Below are positions 57,884-64,000 of a stretch of 64,000 bases of DNA, piece by piece. The notes beneath the pieces were generated by a model that saw nothing but the letters and a program-made list of their open reading frames with translations, was not told the DNA's origin and did not search any database. Location: the NCBI GenBank assembly GCA_965659685.1, contig CBFHXB010000007.1:1-64000 (forward strand). The letters are read 5' to 3'. How positions within the stretch are numbered: position 1 is the stretch's first letter; every line of letters begins with the position of its first letter. The DNA comes from MGIIa-L3 sp11892u. GTDB lineage: Archaea; Thermoplasmatota; Poseidoniia; Poseidoniales; Poseidoniaceae. Both the position numbers and the translations under genes were made by a program.

Positions 57884-58906
57884 TCAGGCCTCGAACTCGA
57901 TTCGTCCTGATCCGATGATGCGTGGTTTCGAGTCCAGTTGGGCGATGATGGCTTGAGGCGGAGATTGGGCTCGGATCAGCGCCGGGTTGGACCATTCCAC
58001 GGAAAGGGCATTTCCGTCGGCCGCCGTGACCCGTCCAACAACAAATTGCAGGTCAACGGAAAGGTGGATCACGTCGCCTTCTTGCAAGGTGCGTCGTTGG
58101 AACGGCGAGGGCGTCAAATGCACCGTGGAGCGGACGTGGGGTTGCATGGCCGGTGGCCGGTGGGTGCCCGTCCTGGGGTCGTCCACGGGTGGATGAACGA
58201 TGAGGGTCCCGCCCGAAAGGTGGGCCTCCTGAGCGTTTCGAAGGGCCAAGCCGACGCGGTCTCCGGCGGTGGCGGCGGGGACGTCGTCGTCCATGACTTG
58301 CAGGGACTTGGCCGTGCCACCACCTTCAGCGGGCAGCAGAAGCAACTCGTCGTGCTGGTTCACGGTGCCAGCCTGCACATAGCCGATGGCGACCAGGCCG
58401 ATGCCTCTGACGTTGAAATGCTGGTCGACAGGGATGATGAGCGGTTGCATTGATGCTTCGGCGAGTTCCTCGGCCAAATCGTCCATCAGCGCGTACAAGC
58501 GTTCGCGCAGGTGCGGTCCGTCCTCCGGTTCGAAAGTCCAAGCGCCCAAGCCTGCCTGTTGGAAGAGGGCCTTGACTTGGTCTTCGTCGATCCAGCCGCC
58601 GTCCTTCGGACGGATGACGGCAAGGCCTCGCTCAAGTCCTGCGCTGGCGAAGGCGACAAGGGCTTCCCCAAGGGTGGCATCGACGGCCTCCACCTCGATC
58701 AAGCCGACCCGTGCCGCAGACAGGGCGTTCAGGAGCGGACGGAGGCGTTCGGGATACTTCGCCGGTCGGATGATGGAGAGGATGCGGGCTCCTGATTCCC
58801 CCGTTTCCTTGTGGACATAGGTGTGCACGTCACGCTGGTCGCTGGGTTTGGCGATCAACCGTGCGAGGTCATCGGTGGCCACAGCGGCGATGTTCAGGAC
58901 CGGCAT
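57884..58906 (-). CDS. Archaeal SelB-like (aSelBL) translation-factor homologue without GTPase motif
   Basis: The 340-residue product begins MPVLNIAAVATDDLARL and contains IIRPAKYPERLRPLLNALSAARVGLIEVEAVDATLGE. It has the EF-Tu-like domain 2 at about 155-225 (PVDQHFNVRGIGLVAIGYVQAGTV) and a third domain. It corresponds to domains of SelB/EF-1A, yet the P-loop GHVDHGKT is absent, as in the archaeal SelB-like family described for Methanosarcina and others. Those proteins may bind a tRNA or regulator and do not hydrolyse GTP in the usual way. The function is unknown. Confidence 0.82.
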   Translation of the reverse strand: MPVLNIAAVATDDLARLIAKPSDQRDVHTYVHKETGESGARILSIIRPAKYPERLRPLLNALSAARVGLIEVEAVDATLGEALVAFASAGLERGLAVIRPKDGGWIDEDQVKALFQQAGLGAWTFEPEDGPHLRERLYALMDDLAEELAEASMQPLIIPVDQHFNVRGIGLVAIGYVQAGTVNQHDELLLLPAEGGGTAKSLQVMDDDVPAATAGDRVGLALRNAQEAHLSGGTLIVHPPVDDPRTGTHRPPAMQPHVRSTVHLTPSPFQRRTLQEGDVIHLSVDLQFVVGRVTAADGNALSVEWSNPALIRAQSPPQAIIAQLDSKPRIIGSGRIEFEA

Positions 58907-58930
58907 GAGGGGGCCTCGTGGTGTTCCACA

Positions 58931-59440
58931 TCAAGCCTTGGACGCTGCACGATTGCGAAGCATGTTCGCTCGGAGTTCCTCAGCGTGAGCCCATTCACGT
59001 TCGGCTTCTTCCCCTTCTGCAACGAGTTGGGGGATGGGAATGGGTCGCATCATGGAGTCGATGGCGACGAAGAAGAAGTACCCTTCACAAATGGGCCTCC
59101 GCGCCCAATCCGACTTGCTCATCGACTGTGCGGTCACCTTCACGCACGCCGTGTGGGTGGATGTGAACACGACTTGCCCGGTCACCTCCAAGAGGTCCCC
59201 TTGGCGAGCAGGAGCGATGAAGGTCAGGGTGTCGATGGAGATGGTCACGAATTCGCGGTGTGCGAATTTCGCACACGCGATGCCGCCTGCCTTGTCCATG
59301 AGGGACAGAAGGCGGCCACCGAACAGCGTGTCGTAGGCGTTGGTGTCCTGAGGAAAGACCTCCTCGATGAGGGTCACGGGTTCGATGGAGAACGGTTGCA
59401 CGATGGCCGCTCGCGAGCGTCGGTCATGAAGCCTCGCCAT
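58931..59440 (-). CDS. Acyl-CoA thioesterase, hotdog fold (YciA/ACOT-like)
   Basis: The 169-residue protein has the hotdog-fold signature EVFPQDTNAYDTLFGGRLLSLMDKAGGIA with the active Asp/Gly, plus FVTISIDTLTFIAPARQGDLLEV. This is the pattern of acyl-CoA thioesterases that release CoA from long or branched acyl-CoAs. The C-terminus is helical and charged. It is upstream of the SelB-like gene on the same strand (24 bp), and divergent from the ThiI-like gene. It fits with the several crotonase and dehydrogenase genes in the window. Confidence 0.88.
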   Translation of the reverse strand: MARLHDRRSRAAIVQPFSIEPVTLIEEVFPQDTNAYDTLFGGRLLSLMDKAGGIACAKFAHREFVTISIDTLTFIAPARQGDLLEVTGQVVFTSTHTACVKVTAQSMSKSDWARRPICEGYFFFVAIDSMMRPIPIPQLVAEGEEAEREWAHAEELRANMLRNRAASKA

Positions 59441-59480
59441 CGGGGAAGCCTCATCACAGGGCTTCGCCGCCCTCACCACG

Positions 59481-60143
59481 ATGGGGGCGTGCGTCGGCTT
59501 GATGTCGGGTGGCATCGATTCTCCCGTCGCTGCAGCGCGGGCCATGCGAGTTGGCTGGACCTTGCATCCCATTCACTTCAGCATGGAACCCATCACGGGC
59601 CCTGAAGCGCAAGAGCGTACCGTCGCGGGATTGCGTCACTTGAGCGCGCTGGACGGACCTTTCGGAGCAACCCTCTCTGACCACCTTGAACGGTCCCTCG
59701 TGGTGGTTCCCGTTGCGGACGTGATGGCAAAGTTCACTGAACCATGGTGCCACTCAGAATATTTCATTCACATGAAGCGGCTGTTCAACACGGTCGCCAC
59801 CCTTCATGCGCGCGACGTTGGAGCGACCCACCTCCTCACCGGTGAGAATTTGGGGCAGGTCTCAAGTCAGACGTTGGGTAACCTCGGCGCTGTCGAAGAA
59901 TCCACGCACCTCGATGTCTTGAGGCCCTTGCTTGGCTTCGACAAATCGGCGATCACCGACATGGCACGGGCCCTTGGCACCTACGAGCTCAGCATCGGGC
60001 CCGAGGTCTGTGACGCCCTCGGTCCAAACCACACCACCACGGTTGGGAACCGTGAGTGGCTTGAGCGGAGCGAGGCCCGAGTGGGCGGCTTGGCAGCACT
60101 TGCGGCCCATGCATGGGCCTCGCGAACCAGCGTGCCCCTCTAA
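59481..60143 (+). CDS. ThiI-type PP-loop sulfurtransferase, core domain only
   Basis: The 220-residue protein matches only the PP-loop core of ThiI: GLMSGGIDSPVAAARAMRVG (SGGxDS), LTGENLGQVSSQTL and EVCDALGPNHTTT near the end. The ferredoxin-like and THUMP domains that ThiI uses to bind tRNA are absent. It may cooperate with another tRNA-binding protein to make 4-thiouridine, or thiolate another target. The start at ATG 59481 directly begins the core. It is divergent from the thioesterase gene by 40 bp. Confidence 0.82.
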   Translation: MGACVGLMSGGIDSPVAAARAMRVGWTLHPIHFSMEPITGPEAQERTVAGLRHLSALDGPFGATLSDHLERSLVVVPVADVMAKFTEPWCHSEYFIHMKRLFNTVATLHARDVGATHLLTGENLGQVSSQTLGNLGAVEESTHLDVLRPLLGFDKSAITDMARALGTYELSIGPEVCDALGPNHTTTVGNREWLERSEARVGGLAALAAHAWASRTSVPL

Positions 60144-60212
60144 GGGCCGAAGGAACACCGCCACGGGGATTCTTTTAGGGAGGCTTGGCATCGCGAAAGC
60201 ATTGGTGTCGAG

Positions 60213-63200
60213 ATGAACGCGAATGCCCCCCGCCGCTTGCCAGCTTTCCTGATGATGGCGATGCTCCTCCTTGTCCCACTTGCCTCGTCCATCAACGTGA
60301 CCACCTTCAGCGGTGGTGATGCGGAAGCCGTGGTCGACGTTCGCGATTCAGCGACTTGGATGAACGGCGATTCTTCCATGTCCCTTCCGGCGGGGGAGAC
60401 CGTCACCTCCGCTTCCATGACCGTTGGCACGGCCATGGCGGAGCACGACGCCTTTGTGAGGATTGACACGGACACCCTCCCCAAAACGTGGAGCCCGGAT
60501 GCAAACGGTCAGTTGACCGCCTTCTCCGCAAAATCGTCCTTCCAGTTTGAGGAAGGCTCCTCAGCGACTCCGGTCCGTTTGACGTCCAACGGTTTCCTCA
60601 GCGATTTTGAGGGCACAACCAAGAATTTCACCGACGGCACCCAGCCGATGTTGAGCCCAATGGCCTGGGGTCACAGCACCATCCCTCCCTCCATTGGGGT
60701 CCTTCCGAACGGCTGCAAATCTGGTGAGATGTGCTGGGGCACCAACCCCTCCGACGACGATTACCGCGACGACAACAACGGCAACGATTTCGAGAGCATG
60801 CTGCTCTCGCCGCCCATCTTCATCGACCCCGCGTTGGGAGGCACCACGTTCACCTTCTCCTCCTTCCACGCTCTGAACTACCTTGAAGCCGGCACCGGTG
60901 GTGTGCAGAAGTACTACCGCGATTGTGCCTACATCGAGATTCGCGAGCGCAACGACGAGTTCTTCCCACCCGACGACGGTGGTCCTAACGCCTTCAGTTA
61001 CATCGGCGTTGATCAAGCCAACTCTTCCAACATCGGCTTCGGCAACGGGCTCTACACCAAGGGCACCAGTCAGGGACAAATCCAGAACGGTTGCCAAGGT
61101 GTTGCAAGCACGGATTCTGCACTCGGTGGAACCTCGGTGAGCGCCAACAACCCGAGCGGTTGGGCCGAGGTCGCTGTCGACCTCTCTAATTACGTGGGTC
61201 AGTGGGTGCAACTCCGCTTTGTGATGGAGCACAACACCATCGGCGGCAACGGAAACCCGCCCGCCAACTACACCATGCCGGGCTGGTACATCGACAACGT
61301 GCGTTTGGGCCAACTCCTTCCAGCGAACGGCTGGATGAAGGTTCGAGGGTTCCTTCCCTCCGTGAACGGTGGCGATCCACAACCGAACGGGTATGGATTG
61401 CTCAACATCGAGGCGGAAACCACGGACACCGGTACCCTCACCGTCGACGTCTACAACACCCAGACCGGCGCCCTTGTGAACGACCTTGATGGGAATCCGA
61501 TGTCGGGGTTGACCGGGGACATCATCGAATTGTGGAACATTGACGCCAACGTCCACAAATCCCTGGATTTCATGTTCAATTACGACTCAGGGCCAGACCG
61601 GTTGTCCACGGCCGTGCTCCACGGTTTCAACATCGGAACCAGAATTGGAACAGGTTTCAACCAAACCGACCTTTCCAACCCAGAGATCTACGACGGGGCA
61701 TGGAACGCGATGGGAGGCCCGTACATCTACACTCCAACTCTGGTCGACACGGGATACAGTCCTGCCATCGAGCGGCTCAATTTCGATTATCCCATCACGG
61801 CGGTCAAGCCGACCGCAAACCGCAACTGCGCAGAGGAGCCAAACATCGATTTGTCCACCCCCGAAGTCGAAACGACAGAGGCCTTGGTGGTGGACCAATG
61901 GAACGAACTCAGCCAACCGATGTTCGGATTTGAGGCCATGGTCTCCTTTGATTTCGATCCGGCGAACAATTTCTTTGATTGCCGGGTCTCTGAATTCTGG
62001 TTCGACCTCCGCTTTGGTCATCACGCCGAGAACGTGCGTGTGGACATCGCCAACGACGGTGACATCGATTGGGGTTTCGACCAACCCGCCTTTGGAGCGC
62101 TCGGACGCCAGACGGTGTTCTACAACGCCAAGGTCGGTGACGTGCACACCTCGGTGGACAGCCAAACGATGACCCTCAACCTCGCCGCTCAGGCGGTGGG
62201 CGGTGGCTTTGTGCTGCCCTACGGTGCGACCGTTACTGCCGCTGACATCGTGTTTGACCAGAACACCATCTATTCGACCACCAACGTCGGTGAGGGCTTC
62301 GACCTCTCTCTTGCGGTCGGTGGCTTGACCGAGGATTTGGGAGCGATGCCAAACGCAAGTCGCCTCATGCTGGAAATCGGCAACACGCCGCTCGGCCTTG
62401 CCGATGCCATCAACAACCTGCTTTCCAACCCGCAAGTGCCCTATGCGTTCGAAGACGACTACGGCAACCAATGGGTGTCCTTCCGGTTCGAACTTGAGAG
62501 CCTGAACGCCTCGACGGGCAGTTCGCTCGTGGTTCGTGACCTCGACATCGTGTACGATTGGGAGCGCACGTTCGATGAAACCGATGGTTTAGACCGCGAG
62601 TTGAACCAAGGCGTTGCGCTGGCCGGTGGTGCCGGAAGCGTTGACGTTCCCTTTGTGGTCTACACTTCGAACGGTGGCGCCGTGCGCTTCGCTGACCTGA
62701 ACGTGAACACTGCAGGCGGCTACGACAGCACCATGACCTTCACGAATGCACCCGTCGGCCTCTACCCCTCTGGGGAGATCTACGAGGTGACCAGCACCCA
62801 CGCCGTGGGTGGCTCGACTGGCACCACGCTTGCCGAGGCCGTGCTCCTGTTCGAATCCGCCAGCGGATCTGTGGAAGTGGCGTGGTCGGAGGTCACAGGC
62901 TTCGAGAAGCGTGCTGACCCCGGCAACTACCTCACGCTGGAAACCTCCACCGTGGTGGACACCACCAGCCCGGTGGGGAAGGACATCACGTGGCGCTTCC
63001 GCGTCAACCCTGCATGGGAAGACGCAGAGACCCTCCGCGTCTACGCCTTCAGCGTCGGTGCAAATGGCGTCGACGGTCTCCCCGCAGCGGTGCTGTTTGA
63101 CCCGAGTTTGGGCAATGCGATTGAGAACGATGCGGGCATCCAGAGCCTCCATATCCTCAATGCCAACGACGAGATCCAAGACCTTGATGACGCGATTTCC

Positions 63201-64000
63201 ACCCGTTACATGACCATCGACATGAGCGTTCGTCTCCAAGACCTTGACGTCGCTCCTGACCCCTCGACCTACAACCTGGTCCTCGAGCAGCAGACCGTGG
63301 ACAACGTGGGCGGCAACATCACCCTCGGATGGACGGAAATCGACAACATCAGCGGCCCGATCGGCGGCGACGTCGAATGGCCGGTTGACCTTGGCATCGG
63401 CGCTGCCGGTGACGAGATCCTCCGCGTCCGTATGGTCGGCTACGAAGGTGGAGACACCCTCTGCCCGCCGACCGACCTTCGTCCGGACGAGGATTGTGCG
63501 GTGCCGTTCAACCTCTCCATCGACACGTACGAACCCAACCTCCTGTCCATGTCGGTCTTCCTCGGCGGCGCCGACCTGCCAGAAAATTGGCGTCGCGTCT
63601 ACGACGACACGTGGGTGATTCCTTCGGCGACCCAACAAATGCGCATCATCGCACAGGACCTGCCTTCGCCCCCTGAAACCATGACCATGCACCTTTGGGT
63701 GGAGTATGAGCACGACACCGACGGAGACGGCGAAGCCGATCCTCAGGAGTACACCATGGTGACGCTGAACAGCGATGGGGGCGCACCAAACGCCTCCTAC
63801 ATGGCTCAATACAACGACGAAGCCAACCTTGGCCGTGACCCAGTGGGCAAGGTCAGCGTTTGGATCGAAGGCTTCGACTTGGCCGGGAACTCCATCGACG
63901 GTGGTTCGGCCGGATTCGAAAACGACTACGTGACCTACGTCTCGATGAGTTCTTCCACCCCGGTGATCAACAACGTCTACATCGAAGACGCGGCAGGTCT
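60213..64000 (+). CDS. Giant secreted protein, N-terminal part, cut by the window end
   Basis: An open frame begins at ATG 60213 (MNANAPRRLPAFLMMAMLLL, a signal peptide) and runs without a stop to the window end, giving more than 1260 residues. It has tandem beta-sandwich domains rich in Asp, Asn, Gly and Thr. The first contains a stretch with Trp and Cys (PMAWGHSTIPPSIG, NGCKSGEMCWGT) and an AEVAVDLSNYVGQWVQLRFVME motif that looks like a MAM/laminin-like module. Later repeats (for example DGDIDWGFDQPAFG) also look extracellular. No catalytic site is visible. It is a surface or adhesion protein by architecture. Confidence 0.85.
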   Translation, partial: MNANAPRRLPAFLMMAMLLLVPLASSINVTTFSGGDAEAVVDVRDSATWMNGDSSMSLPAGETVTSASMTVGTAMAEHDAFVRIDTDTLPKTWSPDANGQLTAFSAKSSFQFEEGSSATPVRLTSNGFLSDFEGTTKNFTDGTQPMLSPMAWGHSTIPPSIGVLPNGCKSGEMCWGTNPSDDDYRDDNNGNDFESMLLSPPIFIDPALGGTTFTFSSFHALNYLEAGTGGVQKYYRDCAYIEIRERNDEFFPPDDGGPNAFSYIGVDQANSSNIGFGNGLYTKGTSQGQIQNGCQGVASTDSALGGTSVSANNPSGWAEVAVDLSNYVGQWVQLRFVMEHNTIGGNGNPPANYTMPGWYIDNVRLGQLLPANGWMKVRGFLPSVNGGDPQPNGYGLLNIEAETTDTGTLTVDVYNTQTGALVNDLDGNPMSGLTGDIIELWNIDANVHKSLDFMFNYDSGPDRLSTAVLHGFNIGTRIGTGFNQTDLSNPEIYDGAWNAMGGPYIYTPTLVDTGYSPAIERLNFDYPITAVKPTANRNCAEEPNIDLSTPEVETTEALVVDQWNELSQPMFGFEAMVSFDFDPANNFFDCRVSEFWFDLRFGHHAENVRVDIANDGDIDWGFDQPAFGALGRQTVFYNAKVGDVHTSVDSQTMTLNLAAQAVGGGFVLPYGATVTAADIVFDQNTIYSTTNVGEGFDLSLAVGGLTEDLGAMPNASRLMLEIGNTPLGLADAINNLLSNPQVPYAFEDDYGNQWVSFRFELESLNASTGSSLVVRDLDIVYDWERTFDETDGLDRELNQGVALAGGAGSVDVPFVVYTSNGGAVRFADLNVNTAGGYDSTMTFTNAPVGLYPSGEIYEVTSTHAVGGSTGTTLAEAVLLFESASGSVEVAWSEVTGFEKRADPGNYLTLETSTVVDTTSPVGKDITWRFRVNPAWEDAETLRVYAFSVGANGVDGLPAAVLFDPSLGNAIENDAGIQSLHILNANDEIQDLDDAISTRYMTIDMSVRLQDLDVAPDPSTYNLVLEQQTVDNVGGNITLGWTEIDNISGPIGGDVEWPVDLGIGAAGDEILRVRMVGYEGGDTLCPPTDLRPDEDCAVPFNLSIDTYEPNLLSMSVFLGGADLPENWRRVYDDTWVIPSATQQMRIIAQDLPSPPETMTMHLWVEYEHDTDGDGEADPQEYTMVTLNSDGGAPNASYMAQYNDEANLGRDPVGKVSVWIEGFDLAGNSIDGGSAGFENDYVTYVSMSSSTPVINNVYIEDAAG

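Noticed and set aside
1..64000. CRISPR arrays, insertion sequences, prophage or integrase genes
   Set aside because: No spaced repeats, transposase, integrase or phage structural genes are visible. The AT-rich lipoprotein gene is the only acquisition candidate.

Overview
The window is a GC-rich, gene-dense stretch of an archaeal chromosome. It carries an Orc1/Cdc6 initiator, Alba, a Bud32-type kinase, deoxyhypusine synthase, a 2-phosphoglycerate-kinase-like protein, a GTP-dependent dephospho-CoA kinase domain, an archaeal SelB-like factor and archaeal TATA boxes, several of them placed for leaderless transcripts. Two secreted or cytosolic peptidases, very large surface proteins, acyl-CoA enzymes and a DUF6015-like protein fit a marine planktonic Thermoplasmatota, most likely Marine Group II (Candidatus Poseidoniales). 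That placement is inference from gene content, not from a marker phylogeny. No CRISPR array, rRNA operon, insertion sequence or phage is visible. One tRNA (Gly-GCC) is present.

Layout. 0-5.3 kb: class III aminotransferase, M17 aminopeptidase, secreted M14 carboxypeptidase and a small conserved protein. 5.4-7.8 kb: polyamine/hypusine cluster (agmatinase, AdoMet decarboxylase, deoxyhypusine synthase). 7.9-10.9 kb: 1023-residue surface protein. 11-14 kb: tRNA-Gly, Alba, ArsC, a Mrp-family ATPase without any cysteine, DUF971 and Bud32. 14-24.7 kb: PAP2 membrane protein, enoyl-CoA hydratase, XTP pyrophosphatase, fluoride channel, CDF transporter, NadA, an ABC exporter and a UPF0200 kinase-like protein. 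24.8-29.8 kb: a five-gene archaeal type IV filament (Tad/archaellum-like) operon.

29.8-38.1 kb is the most interesting part. An aldehyde dehydrogenase and a PaaG-like isomerase lie on the plus strand. On the minus strand lie a Bat-type HTH regulator, a PaaA/BoxB-like di-iron oxygenase, a protein of unknown function, an EamA permease and a 3-hydroxyacyl-CoA dehydrogenase. The palindrome CGAACATGTTCG occurs in front of both the regulator and the oxygenase, so the region looks like a self-contained, autoregulated acyl-CoA/aromatic ring-epoxidation pathway. An AT-richer lipoprotein gene with repeats behind it sits inside the region.

38-46.4 kb: biotin carboxylase, a SLOG-type protein, a CysJ-like reductase that may serve the oxygenase, an RNase Z-like hydrolase, Orc1/Cdc6 with a dyad-rich leader, a glycosyltransferase and a fused CoaD-type adenylyltransferase/dephospho-CoA kinase. 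46.7-49.7 kb: a 797-residue winged-helix protein divergent from a small winged-helix protein across an AT-rich intergenic region full of inverted repeats, including an origin-recognition-box-like dyad. 50-64 kb: class I aldolase, enoyl-CoA hydratase, geranylgeranyl-reductase-like flavoprotein, MoaE/MoaC, GlpX, a PfkB kinase, a membrane protein with a long disordered tail, the SelB-like factor, an acyl-CoA thioesterase, a ThiI-type PP-loop protein and the start of a giant secreted protein that runs off the window.

Functionally the window combines peptide and acyl-CoA degradation with gluconeogenesis (aldolase, GlpX) and several cofactor pathways (NAD, CoA, molybdopterin).
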